From NCBI RefSeq assembly GCF_023145115.1, contig NZ_JAGLEJ010000002.1:1-64000 (forward strand): a stretch of DNA of 64,000 nt, written 5' to 3'. The notes under the pieces are model-generated. The model did no database searches and was not told where the DNA came from. It worked only from the letters and a program-made list of their open reading frames with translations. The stretch comes from Algiphilus sp. (GTDB lineage Bacteria; Pseudomonadota; Gammaproteobacteria; Nevskiales; Nevskiaceae). The position numbers were made by a program, and so were the translations under genes. Below are positions 30,769 through 39,573 of the stretch, one piece after another (the stretch's first letter is position 1; every line of letters starts with the position of its first letter).

Positions 30769-32967
30769 ATGATGCTGCCGACGCGCGCTGACCGGTGCCG
30801 CGCGGTCTCTGCGCTCGCCGTGCTGGCGGGCTGTGCCGGCATGCTGGCGAGCGCGCTCGCAGCGGCCCAGCCCGCGCACTGGGTCAATCAGTACGGGCAG
30901 GTCGGGCTCATGCAGACGCCGACCGCGCGCAGCCTGGGCAAGGGCGCGCTGGGGACCGGTATCGGGCTGTTCTCGCCCTACCGCACGGTCTTCATGCACG
31001 TGCAGCCGCTGGACTGGATCCAGGGCAACATCCGCTACTTCGACATCAGCAACCGCGACTACAGCTACGTCGCGGGACGGCCGCCGGACGAGAACCCGCA
31101 GTCGGTGTCCCGCCGCTTCACCGACAAGGGCGTGGACCTGCAGATCCGCCTGTGGAAGGAGTCGCGCTGGCTGCCCGCGGTCTCGCTCGGTCTCATGGAC
31201 ATCGCCGGCACCGGATTGCTCGGCTCCGAGTACATCGTGGCCAGCCGTCGTTATCACGACTTCGATGTCCACTTCGGTGTCGGCTGGGGGCGCCTGGGCA
31301 GCGGCGATGACATCGACAATCCCTTCGGGATGTTCGCCGACCGCTTCGACGAGCGGCCGGCCGCGGGTTCCGGCCTCGGCGGACAGCTGGAACCGCAGAC
31401 CTACTTTCGCGGCGCCACCGCCTTCTTCGGCGGCATCGTCTGGACGCCGGGCGGCGGGCCGCTGTCGCTGTTCGCCGAGGTAGAGGGCAACGACTACCAG
31501 TCGGAGCCGCTGGACAACCCCCAGGATGTCGATTCGCGGGTCAACATCGGGGCCAGCTATCGCCTGTTCGATGCCATCGACATCGGCGTCGGCTGGCAGC
31601 GCGGGAACGAGTTCGCCGCGCAGGTCTCGATGGCCGGCAATCTCGAATACGACGCCGGGCCGGAGAACGTCCTGCAGTCCATGCCGGCACCGGTGCCGGC
31701 CTACCCCAGCATGATGCGCGCGCCCATCGACAATCCGCTGGACCACGCGGTGGTGGAGCGCATCCGGCGCGACATGCGGCGGCAGGGGCTGCGCCTGCAC
31801 GCCCTCGATGCCGACGCCGATGACAGCGTGCTCACCGCCTGGTACAGCCAGACGCTGGGCCACAGCATTCCGCAGGCGGCCGGGCGTGCGGCACGCGCGG
31901 TCCTGCGCAACGCCGGGGTGACCTACGATCGCTTCGTGATGGTGGAGATGGTCGGCGGCACCGAGGCGGTGCGCGTCACGATGCCTAGCGAGGCCTTCCA
32001 TCGCGCCGCCGGCGGTGACTGGACCGCCGCCGAGTTCGCCGAGTTCGTCCGCGTGCTGCCCACCAGCGCGCGCGGCTATCGCGGGGCGGCCTATCGTGAC
32101 CTGCTGCGCTATCCGAGCCTCAGCACCGCGTTCAATCCGCAGTTCCGCTCCAACATCGGCGGGCCGGATGCCTTCGTGGTCGGCCAGATACTCGCCCGTC
32201 TCTCGGCGACCGTGCAGCTCACGCCGGGCTGGAGCGTGTCCGGCGCGCTGGGCGTGAACGTTGCCGACAACATCGGCAACCGCCTCCAGCAGCGCTTCCC
32301 CAGCGGCCTGCCGCCGGTGCGGAGCAACGTCGGCGACTACCTGCGCGAGGGCAAGGACTTCTACCTGGCGCAGCTGGAGACCAACTACCTGTTCCCGATC
32401 GTCAGCGATGTCTACGGCCGGGTGTCGGCCGGCATCTTCGAGGAGATGTTCGGCGGCGTCGCCGGCGAAGTCCTGTACCGGCCGTCCGGCGCACGATGGG
32501 CCCTGGGGGCCGATGTCGCACGCGTGCGACAGCGTGATTTCGAGCAGCGTTTCGGTTTCCAGGACTACGAGGTGACCACGGGGCATCTCACCTACTATCA
32601 CGAGCTGCCCTGGCAGGATCTGCGCGTGGTGCTCAGTGCCGGCCGCTATCTCGCCGGGGATATCGGTGGCACGCTCGACATCTCCCGCGAGTTCGCCAGC
32701 GGCGTGCGCTTCGGGGTCTTCGCCACCCGTACCGACGCCTCCACGGAGGAGTTCGGCGAGGGATCCTTCGACAAGGGCTTTTATCTGTCCATTCCCATCG
32801 GCCTGTTCAGCCCCGCGGGCGGACGCGGCGAGGCCGAGTTCCTCTACCGGCCGCTGACGCGCGACGGCGGCCAGAAGGTGCGCGCCGGCCGTGCGCTCTA
32901 CGACGCGCTGGATCTGAGCACGTCGCGCAGCGTCTATCAGGGCAGCGCCCGGGACTGGCTGCGATGA
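30769..32967 (+). CDS. YjbH/GfcD-like outer-membrane beta-barrel lipid/polysaccharide exporter
   Basis: 732 residues, family length. Signal sequence LAGCAGMLASALAAA, then the YjbH opening HWVNQYGQVGLMQTPTAR and barrel strands such as NIRYFDISNRDYSY, GVGWGRLGSGDD (with NPFG following), and a closing region GGTLDISREFASGVRFGVFATRTDAS and SIPIGLFSP. The middle (about 300-420) is a soluble insert. YjbH-type proteins form large double-barrel exporters in group 4 capsule/Yjb operons. The stop overlaps the lipoprotein gene as ATGA. The polymer it handles is unknown; the adjacent rhamnose genes hint at a rhamnose-containing one. Confidence 0.85.
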   Translation: MMLPTRADRCRAVSALAVLAGCAGMLASALAAAQPAHWVNQYGQVGLMQTPTARSLGKGALGTGIGLFSPYRTVFMHVQPLDWIQGNIRYFDISNRDYSYVAGRPPDENPQSVSRRFTDKGVDLQIRLWKESRWLPAVSLGLMDIAGTGLLGSEYIVASRRYHDFDVHFGVGWGRLGSGDDIDNPFGMFADRFDERPAAGSGLGGQLEPQTYFRGATAFFGGIVWTPGGGPLSLFAEVEGNDYQSEPLDNPQDVDSRVNIGASYRLFDAIDIGVGWQRGNEFAAQVSMAGNLEYDAGPENVLQSMPAPVPAYPSMMRAPIDNPLDHAVVERIRRDMRRQGLRLHALDADADDSVLTAWYSQTLGHSIPQAAGRAARAVLRNAGVTYDRFVMVEMVGGTEAVRVTMPSEAFHRAAGGDWTAAEFAEFVRVLPTSARGYRGAAYRDLLRYPSLSTAFNPQFRSNIGGPDAFVVGQILARLSATVQLTPGWSVSGALGVNVADNIGNRLQQRFPSGLPPVRSNVGDYLREGKDFYLAQLETNYLFPIVSDVYGRVSAGIFEEMFGGVAGEVLYRPSGARWALGADVARVRQRDFEQRFGFQDYEVTTGHLTYYHELPWQDLRVVLSAGRYLAGDIGGTLDISREFASGVRFGVFATRTDASTEEFGEGSFDKGFYLSIPIGLFSPAGGRGEAEFLYRPLTRDGGQKVRAGRALYDALDLSTSRSVYQGSARDWLR

Positions 32968-33719
32968 CGGTACAGCGTCTTCTCGTCCTTGCCGCGGCCC
33001 TCGCGCTCGGCGCCTGCGGTGTCTCCACGCCGGTCAGGGATCTAGAGCGCGCGGTCGAGACCACGCCGCGCGAGCGCGATGCCGAAGCCGTCTCGACCAC
33101 GCTCGAGGCCATACCCCTGCCGTACTCGCAGATGGCCGTGAGCATCGACGGCGGGCCGCCCGGCCGCATGGCCCTCGCCCGGATCGTGGACGGTGTTCAG
33201 GAATGGGTCGCCTTCGACGGTCGGACCCTGTGGCTGAGGGGCGGACGCGTCGTCGGCACCGAGGGCTTCCGGACCGATCTGCTGCGCGCCGTCGATGTGC
33301 TGCCGCCGGTCGAGCCGGTGCCGGTTGCCCGCGGAACCACCTCGCAGCGCAGCGGCGCCATCTACGCGGAAGGTGCCGATCGCCGGCTCGGCGGCATCTA
33401 CACGCTGACGCTGGCGCGCGAGGGGGGCACGCGGCCGGTCCTCATGGGCAAGGACATCGTGGACCTGGTGCAGGTGACCGAGCGCGTGTCGCGCGGGGAC
33501 GAGGCCATCGCCGAGAACCGGTACTGGGTCGATCCCGCCTCCGGCACGGTGGAGATATCGCGCCAGCGCATTGCGGGAACGCGGCACACCGTCATCATGC
33601 AGCGCCTCTATCCGGACTACGAGAAGGCCCTGCGCGAGCGCCGCCGGCGCAGCCGGGAGGGCGCGGCGCCGGTCGCCGACGATGCCGCCGAGGCGCCGGT
33701 GGCCGCGGAGCAGGACTGA
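32964..33719 (+). CDS. YjbF/GfcB-like lipoprotein
   Basis: 251 residues. Lipobox LALGAC (Cys18) marks an outer-membrane lipoprotein. Family blocks: IPLPYSQMAVSIDGGPPGRM, GVQEWVAFDGRTLWLRGGRVVGTEGF, and VDPASGTVEISRQRI. In gfc/yjb operons this lipoprotein partners the YjbH barrel and the GfcC protein. It is coupled to yjbH-like by an ATGA overlap. The C-terminus is a charged tail. Gene order here (E, G, H, F) differs from E. coli yjbEFGH. Confidence 0.82.
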   Translation: MTVQRLLVLAAALALGACGVSTPVRDLERAVETTPRERDAEAVSTTLEAIPLPYSQMAVSIDGGPPGRMALARIVDGVQEWVAFDGRTLWLRGGRVVGTEGFRTDLLRAVDVLPPVEPVPVARGTTSQRSGAIYAEGADRRLGGIYTLTLAREGGTRPVLMGKDIVDLVQVTERVSRGDEAIAENRYWVDPASGTVEISRQRIAGTRHTVIMQRLYPDYEKALRERRRRSREGAAPVADDAAEAPVAAEQD

Positions 33720-33729
33720 TCGCGTGCGG

Positions 33730-34620
33730 TCAGTCGCTGGCGGGCAGCCAGAAGCGCTCGTCGTCGCGCATCAGCGCGTGCTCCAGGCGCTCCCGCCAGC
33801 TCGGCGGGCAGCCCAGCAGATCGCGCGCGGCGCGGCAGTCGAGCACGCTGTAGGGCGGTCGGTGCGCCGGGGTCGGGAAGTCCTCGGTGAAGATGGGCAC
33901 CACCTCGCCCGGATCGAGGTGCCGCCACCGCCGCTGCATGATCGCGCGCACGGCGTCGGCGAGATCGAACCACGACGCGGCGCCCGCGTCGCTCCAGTGC
34001 AGGATCCGGCCGCCGGTCTCGGGGTGTTCGCACAGGGCCAGCAGGGCGCCGGCCAGTCCGGCAGTGTGCGTGGGTGCGCCGATCTGGTCACTGACCACCG
34101 TGACTTCGTCGCGCTCGGCGATCAGGCGCAGCATCGTGCGCACGAAATTGTGGCCGCCGGGGCCGTAGACCCACGAGGTGCGCACGACGGTGGCGTGCTC
34201 GCCGGCCGCTTCCATCACCGCCCGCTCGCCGTCGCGCTTGGTGCGGCCGTAGACGCCCAGCGGGTTCGTCCCGGCGTCGGGTGCGTAGGGCGTCCACGCG
34301 CGGCCATCGAAGACGAAGTCCGTGGACACGTGCAGCATTCGGGCCCCGACGGCGGCGGCGGCCTGCGCCAGATGGCGCGCACCATCGACGTTGATCGCAT
34401 GCGCGGCCTCCGGCTCCGATTCGGCGCGGTCGACGGCGGTGTAGGCGGCGGCGTTGATGATGATGTCGGGCCGCAGGCCGGTGACGGCCTCGCGCACGGC
34501 ACCGGCATCAGTGATGTCGAGGCGGGTCCGGTCGGCGGCGTGCAGATCGCATCCGTCGGCGCCGATCCGGGCGATCATGCCCCCGAGCTGACCGCCGGCG
34601 CCGACCAGCAGCACGCGCAT
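33730..34620 (-). CDS. rfbD: dTDP-4-dehydrorhamnose reductase
   Basis: 296 residues, SDR-type reductase completing dTDP-L-rhamnose synthesis. Seen: cofactor loop VGAGGQLGG (residues 6-14), IINAAAYTAVDRAE, STDFVFDGRAWTPY, the YGRTKRDGE catalytic Tyr/Lys, and SDQIGAPTHTAGLA. Last gene of the rfbBACD operon; the ATG overlaps the rfbC stop as ATGA. Convergent with the YjbF-like gene, ten bases apart. Confidence 0.95.
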   Translation of the reverse strand: MRVLLVGAGGQLGGMIARIGADGCDLHAADRTRLDITDAGAVREAVTGLRPDIIINAAAYTAVDRAESEPEAAHAINVDGARHLAQAAAAVGARMLHVSTDFVFDGRAWTPYAPDAGTNPLGVYGRTKRDGERAVMEAAGEHATVVRTSWVYGPGGHNFVRTMLRLIAERDEVTVVSDQIGAPTHTAGLAGALLALCEHPETGGRILHWSDAGAASWFDLADAVRAIMQRRWRHLDPGEVVPIFTEDFPTPAHRPPYSVLDCRAARDLLGCPPSWRERLEHALMRDDERFWLPASD

Positions 34621-35168
34621 CAGTCGAAGACCTCGGCGTCGCGCAGCATGGGCGCGGCTGCGTCCTTGGCCGACAGCGCGGGCGCCTCGTCCAGCGGCCA
34701 GTCGATGCCGATGTCGGGGTCGTCCCAGCGGATGCCGCGCTCGCCGTCGGGGTCGTAGCGGTCGGTCACCTTGTAGAGCACGTCCGCCGATGCGCTGAGC
34801 ACCACGAAGGCATGCGCGAAGCCCGCGGGGACCCACAGCTGCAGGCGGTTGTCCGCGGACAGGTGCCGGCCGGTCCAGCGGCCGAAGTTGGGCGAGCCGC
34901 GACGGATATCCACGGCAACGTCGAAGATGGCGCCGCTCAGCACGCGCACCAGCTTGCCCTGCGGATGGGCGCCGATCTGGTAGTGCAGCCCGCGCAGCAC
35001 GCCCTGCGACGAGCGCGACTGGTTGTCCTGGATGAAATCGTCGGTGACGCCGGTGAGCTCGCGGAAGGCGCTGCGCTTGAAGGCCTCCATGAAATGGCCG
35101 CGGGCGTCGCCGTGCACGGTCGGCTCGATCAGGCAGACCTCGGGGAGTTCGGTATCGTGGCGCTTCAC
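34620..35168 (-). CDS. rfbC: dTDP-4-dehydrorhamnose 3,5-epimerase
   Basis: 182 residues, cupin fold. Motifs: EPTVHGDARGHFMEAF, FIQDNQSRSSQGVLRGLHYQ, KLVRVLSGAIFDVAVDIR, and WVPAGFAHAFVVLS with the catalytic His/Tyr context. GTG start chosen because it overlaps the rfbA stop as GTGA, giving the usual length. Third enzyme of the rhamnose pathway. Confidence 0.95.
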   Translation of the reverse strand: MKRHDTELPEVCLIEPTVHGDARGHFMEAFKRSAFRELTGVTDDFIQDNQSRSSQGVLRGLHYQIGAHPQGKLVRVLSGAIFDVAVDIRRGSPNFGRWTGRHLSADNRLQLWVPAGFAHAFVVLSASADVLYKVTDRYDPDGERGIRWDDPDIGIDWPLDEAPALSAKDAAAPMLRDAEVFD

Positions 35169-36046
35169 GGGCCGTCGCGTCCTTCGTCGGCGATGCGCTC
35201 GAGGTAGGCGCCGTAGCCGCTCTTGCGCAGCGGTGCCGCCAGCGCGCGCAGGGCATCGACGTCGATGAAGCCGCAGCGGAAGGCGACCTCCTCGGGGCTC
35301 GCGATCTTGAGGCCCTGGCGCTTCTCGAGGGTGTGGATGAAGTTGCCCGCCTCCATCAGCGAGTCGTGGGTTCCGGTATCGAGCCAGGCGCTGCCGCGGC
35401 CCATGCGCTCGACATGCAGGGAGCCCATCTGCAGATAGAGGCGGTTGAGATCGGTGATCTCCAGCTCGCCGCGCTCCGACGGCTGCACCTTCCGGGCGAG
35501 TTCGGTGACCTGTCGGTCGTAGAAGTACAGGCCGGTGACCGCGTAGCGCGATTTCGGCTGCCGCGGCTTCTCTTCGATGCCCAGCGCGCGATGATCGGCG
35601 TCGAATTCCACCACGCCGTAACGGTGCGGATCCTTGACGGGGTAGGCGAATATGGTGGCGCCGTGCTCGCGCGCGGCGGCGTTGCGCAGCGACAGCACGA
35701 GGTCGTGGCCGAAGAAGATGTTGTCGCCAAGGACCAGGGCGCAGCGGTCGTCGCCGATGAAGTCGGCGCCCAGCACGAAGGCTTCGGCCAGTCCGTTGGG
35801 CGCGTCCTGCACGCAGTACTCGATGCGGATGCCCCACTGCCCGCCGTCGCCGAGCAGGTGCTCGAAGCGCGGCGTGTCCTGCGGCGTGGAGATGACCAGG
35901 AACTCCCGTATGCCCGCCAGCATGAGCGTGGTCAACGGGTAGTAGATCATCGGCTTGTCGTAGACCGGGATCAGCTGCTTGGACACCGCCAGCGTCGACG
36001 GGTACAGCCGCGTGCCGCTGCCGCCGGCCAGGATGATGCCCTTCAT
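35165..36046 (-). CDS. rfbA: glucose-1-phosphate thymidylyltransferase
   Basis: 293 residues: MKGIILAGGSGTRLYPST (nucleotide-binding loop), SKQLIPVYDKPMIYYPL, LVLGDNIFFGHDL, EEKPRQPKSRYAVTGLYFYD and WLDTGTHDSLMEAGNF are all intact. It makes dTDP-glucose from dTTP and glucose-1-phosphate, the first step toward dTDP-L-rhamnose. ATGA overlap with rfbB. Confidence 0.97.
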   Translation of the reverse strand: MKGIILAGGSGTRLYPSTLAVSKQLIPVYDKPMIYYPLTTLMLAGIREFLVISTPQDTPRFEHLLGDGGQWGIRIEYCVQDAPNGLAEAFVLGADFIGDDRCALVLGDNIFFGHDLVLSLRNAAAREHGATIFAYPVKDPHRYGVVEFDADHRALGIEEKPRQPKSRYAVTGLYFYDRQVTELARKVQPSERGELEITDLNRLYLQMGSLHVERMGRGSAWLDTGTHDSLMEAGNFIHTLEKRQGLKIASPEEVAFRCGFIDVDALRALAAPLRKSGYGAYLERIADEGRDGP

Positions 36047-37101
36047 GCCGTCGCTCCGCGCAGTCCGGCGCGCCGGCGGGCGTCGCCGTGCGCCTGCAGC
36101 GCCTGGCACCAGTCGAGATGGTCGAGATACCAGGTCACCGTGCGTCGCAGACCCGACTCGAAGCTTTCGCGCGGGCGCCAGCCGAGCTCGTCACGGATGC
36201 GGGTGGCATCGATGGCGTAGCGCTGGTCGTGGCCAGGGCGGTCGGTCACGTGGGTGATCAGCGAGGCATACGGCCTCGTGCCCGGTGCCAGCTCGTCGAG
36301 CAGCTCGCAGAGCGTGTGCACCACCTCGATGTTGCGGCGCTCGCTGTTGCCGCCGATGTTGTAGTCGCGCCCCACGGCGCCGTCGCGCAGGACCGTGAGC
36401 AGCGCCGCGGCGTGATCCTCGACGAAGAGCCAGTCGCGCACGTTGCTGCCGTTGCCGTAGACGGGCAGCGCCTTGCCCTCCAGCGCGTTGAGCAGCATCA
36501 GCGGGATCAGCTTCTCGGGGAACTGATAGGGCCCGTAGTTGTTCGAGCAATTGGTCAGCAGCACCGGCAGCCCGTAGGTGTGGTGCCAGGCACGGACCAG
36601 ATGGTCGGACGACGCCTTGCTGGCCGAATACGGCGAGCGCGGCGAATAGGCGGTGGTTTCGGTGAACTGCCCCTCGGCGCCGAGGCTGCCGAAGACCTCG
36701 TCGGTGGAGACGTGGTGGAAGCGGAAGCGCGTCGCTCGCTCGGCGGGCAGCTGCTCGAAGTAGCGTAGCGCCGCCTGCAGCAGCTCGAAGGTGCCCACGA
36801 TGTTGGTCTGCACGAAGGCGCCGGGCCCGTCGATGGACCGGTCGACGTGCGACTCGGCCGCCAGGTGCACGATGGCGTCCGGCTGGTGGCGCGCCAGCAC
36901 GCCGGCGACCGCGGCACCGTCGCAGATATCGACCCGCTCCAGCGTGTAGCGGCCGGTGCTGGCGGCATCCTCCAGCGCCTCCGGGCTCGCCGAGTAGGTG
37001 AGCTTGTCGACGTTCACGACCACGCAGTCGGTCGTTCGCAGCACGTGACGGATGAATGCGGAGCCGATGAACCCGGCGCCCCCTGTGACCAGAAGTTTCA
37101 T
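36043..37101 (-). CDS. rfbB: dTDP-glucose 4,6-dehydratase
   Basis: 352 residues. NAD loop VTGGAGFIGSAF (residues 5-16), HLAAESHVDRSI, HVSTDEVFGSLG, YSASKASSDHLV catalytic Tyr/Lys, NCSNNYGPYQFPEKLIPLM and DRPGHDQRYAIDA: a complete RmlB. First gene of rfbBACD; the promoter must lie in the 217-base gap shared with the divergent initiating-transferase gene, where no consensus pair stands out. Confidence 0.97.
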   Translation of the reverse strand: MKLLVTGGAGFIGSAFIRHVLRTTDCVVVNVDKLTYSASPEALEDAASTGRYTLERVDICDGAAVAGVLARHQPDAIVHLAAESHVDRSIDGPGAFVQTNIVGTFELLQAALRYFEQLPAERATRFRFHHVSTDEVFGSLGAEGQFTETTAYSPRSPYSASKASSDHLVRAWHHTYGLPVLLTNCSNNYGPYQFPEKLIPLMLLNALEGKALPVYGNGSNVRDWLFVEDHAAALLTVLRDGAVGRDYNIGGNSERRNIEVVHTLCELLDELAPGTRPYASLITHVTDRPGHDQRYAIDATRIRDELGWRPRESFESGLRRTVTWYLDHLDWCQALQAHGDARRRAGLRGATA

Positions 37102-37318
37102 GCAGCAGCTTTGGAAGTGCGCCCGAGGATGGCCGCTCCCGGGCCGGCGCTGAGCGCGGCCGCGGATGCGTTCGACAGGCCGACATTATGCGATGAACGC
37201 GCCGATTCCGTGACGGGGCACGTTTTTGCCGCAGTGCAGTAACTGCTAGCATGCCGGCTCCGGCGCCGGCAGGGTCTGGCGTCAACACCCCGGATTCGAT
37301 GCGCCTGGACCCCCTCGG

Positions 37319-38398
37319 ATGCTGACCGTTCTCCTACTGGTGCTGGCCACGAGCGTCATGCTCAACGCCGGCATCGTGCTCACCCGCAGGTGGCACATCG
37401 CGGTCACCGGCGATGCGGTCGTGGCCGGTTCCTACAAGAAGCACCGGGAACCGGTGCCCCGCATCGGCGGCCTCGCCATCTTCCTGGCGCTGACGCTCGG
37501 GGTGGTGCTGGCCGCACCCTGGCTCTATCCCAGCATCAATTACGTGTTCTGGGCCATGACTGCCTGCGTGGCGCTGATGTTCGGCATCGGTTTCCTCGAG
37601 GACCTCACCGGCAAGGTCCGGCCCACCATCCGCTATCTGGTCTGCATCGCGGCGGCGCTCGTGTTCAGCCTGGCCAACGCCCGGTTGGGCATCAGCTCGG
37701 TCGCCATCCCGTGGGTCGATCAGGCGCTCGCCTACGCCCCGGTGAGCGTGCTGTTCTTCGCCTTCGCGGTGGCCGGCATGACCCACGCCAGCAACCTCAT
37801 CGACGGCCAGAACGGGCTCTGCGCCGGATTCTCGCTGCTCGCCTTCCTGGCCCTCGGGCTCGCGGCCGGCGCCTCCGGGCAGGTCGCGCTCGCGGCGCTC
37901 TGCGAGATCGCCATCGCCGCCACTCTCGGCTTCCTGCTGTTCAACTTTCCGCACGGCCGCATCTTCCTGGGCGACGGCGGCGCCTATCTCAACGGCGCCG
38001 TGGTCGCGATCCTGGCCGTGCTGGTGGTCAACGGCGCTTCCGGCATCTCCCCGTGGCTCGCGGTGGCGGTGCTCATCTACCCGGTGACCGAGACCTTCTA
38101 CAGCATGATCCGGCGCCGCCGCGAGGGCCGCCCGTTCTACGAGCCCGACGACGCCCATCTCCACCACCTGCTGCGCGACCTCGCCGTCGCCCGGGGCTGG
38201 CCGCTGGCGCGCGTGCCGGCCCTGATGCCGCTGGCGATGATGGCGCCGTTCATGCTGGCCGCTCCGTTCGGTGCGCACTCCACGCCCGTCATGCTGGCGT
38301 ACTGTGCAGCCTTCGCAGTGCTTTACGTCGCGGTCTACCGCGCGGCGAGCGCGTCCCTGTCGAAGGCGCGGGAAGAAGCCGTGCAGATGGGCGAGTAG
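37319..38398 (+). CDS. WecA/MraY-family polyprenyl-phosphate sugar-1-phosphate transferase
   Basis: 359 residues with about eleven membrane helices. Hallmarks: KKHREPVPRIGGLAIF (start of the catalytic cytoplasmic loop), GIGFLEDLTGKVRP (DD-type motif with ED), HASNLIDGQNGLCAG, FLGDGGAYLNGA (GDxG), and the His-rich PDDAHLHHLLRD loop. The last loop favours the WecA/TagO group over MraY. It should start glycan synthesis by putting a HexNAc-1-phosphate (or similar) on undecaprenyl phosphate. Divergent from rfbB, so rhamnose may be part of the same glycan. Donor sugar not determinable. Confidence 0.87.
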   Translation: MLTVLLLVLATSVMLNAGIVLTRRWHIAVTGDAVVAGSYKKHREPVPRIGGLAIFLALTLGVVLAAPWLYPSINYVFWAMTACVALMFGIGFLEDLTGKVRPTIRYLVCIAAALVFSLANARLGISSVAIPWVDQALAYAPVSVLFFAFAVAGMTHASNLIDGQNGLCAGFSLLAFLALGLAAGASGQVALAALCEIAIAATLGFLLFNFPHGRIFLGDGGAYLNGAVVAILAVLVVNGASGISPWLAVAVLIYPVTETFYSMIRRRREGRPFYEPDDAHLHHLLRDLAVARGWPLARVPALMPLAMMAPFMLAAPFGAHSTPVMLAYCAAFAVLYVAVYRAASASLSKAREEAVQMGE

Positions 38399-38449
38399 CG
38401 CAGCAATCAGTCCGGCGCACCGGCCCACCCACAGGTATGCGTGCATTCG

Positions 38450-39565
38450 ATGTCGATCAATTACAGCTGGGCCCTGGAGCGGTTCAAGCGGAAGCAGTTT
38501 CCCGAGATCGTGTCCACCGGGGGCGCATTCCTGGAAGATCACAGCGGGCGCATTGCCGCGTCGGACGAGCTCATCAAGCTGGGTGACATCACTCTGCGGG
38601 CTGCGCTCATGCTCGGTGATCGCGCCCGAACCGATCGCTTGCTCGATGTGTGCGGCAACCTGGGAGCGCTGTCGCACTTCCGGGCAGCGACCGACCTTCA
38701 GGACGGAGACATCGAGGCGGCATGGTTCAGCCTCGCCAACGCCACGCCCTACAACCCCGACCACCACGGATTCTGGTCCCTGGGCCTCAATAGCGTGGTG
38801 CGCAACCCCGACTGGCTGCGCTACGCAGAGCGCGGATGCACCTTCCGGTCGCCAGCAACGGAAGCCGTCGTTGGCGGTGCCCGGTCATCGCCACGATATG
38901 CCGTGGTGTTCTCGTCGGATTCGGGCTACTTCAAGCGATTCTTCGAGCAGGGCATCGCGAGCCTCCGGCGGAACTGCTCGCACTTCCGAGCCTACTACTA
39001 CGTCATCGAGCCCGACGAGGAGTGTGTGCGCCTGATGCACATGCATGCCGCGGAGGACGTCGAGTTCCTGATCGATGCAGAGCCCCAGAGGCGGGGCGAC
39101 AAGTCCTACTTCGCGACGACGCGATTCTTCGCCGCGGACAGGGTGGTCAGGGAAACGGGACTGCCGGCCTTCATCTTCGATATCGACTCGTGCGTTCTGG
39201 CGGATCTCGCGACCCTGCTCTCGTCCGTGGAATGGCCTCGGGGGAAGACGGTCTGTCGCTTCATGGGGGGATTGGCGTTGCCGTGGCACAAGATCGTCGC
39301 GAATGCCATGTACGTTCCGCCAACTCGCGAGGGGCGTCAGTATCTGGAGGCCGTCTGTGCATACCTCCGCCACGTCTACAGCCGCTCATCCCGCGAGCGC
39401 TTGTGGTGGCTCGACCAGAACGCACTCTACTTCGCCTTTCTTGCGCGACAGCAAGGCGATTTCGCGAACTTCCCGGGGTGGGCAATGAACCGATACGTGC
39501 ACTATCCAAGGATGTTCGAGGACAAGGACAAGGTGATGGCCGGTCGAAAGGGGGGCGCGGGGTAG
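38450..39565 (+). CDS. putative GT-A-fold glycosyltransferase, unassigned family
   Basis: 371 residues, unrecognised. The N-terminal 130 residues are helical (AASDELIKLGDITLRAALML, LSHFRAATDLQDGDIEAAW), perhaps TPR-like. From about 150 the pattern RYAVVFSSDSGYFKRFFEQGI...SLRRN, then FIFDIDSCVLAD (acidic D-x-D, about 243) and HKIVANAMYVPP, resembles a nucleotide-sugar transferase core, as in GT8- or capsular-transferase-like proteins. The C-terminus (WWLDQNALYFAFL) fits as well. ATG 38450 was chosen; GTG 38441 is an alternative. Codon use is somewhat less biased than in the neighbours. Convergent with the giant glycosyltransferase gene. Function inferred only from fold-like motifs and neighbours. 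Confidence 0.55.
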   Translation: MSINYSWALERFKRKQFPEIVSTGGAFLEDHSGRIAASDELIKLGDITLRAALMLGDRARTDRLLDVCGNLGALSHFRAATDLQDGDIEAAWFSLANATPYNPDHHGFWSLGLNSVVRNPDWLRYAERGCTFRSPATEAVVGGARSSPRYAVVFSSDSGYFKRFFEQGIASLRRNCSHFRAYYYVIEPDEECVRLMHMHAAEDVEFLIDAEPQRRGDKSYFATTRFFAADRVVRETGLPAFIFDIDSCVLADLATLLSSVEWPRGKTVCRFMGGLALPWHKIVANAMYVPPTREGRQYLEAVCAYLRHVYSRSSRERLWWLDQNALYFAFLARQQGDFANFPGWAMNRYVHYPRMFEDKDKVMAGRKGGAG

Positions 39566-39573
39566 TCCGTGGC

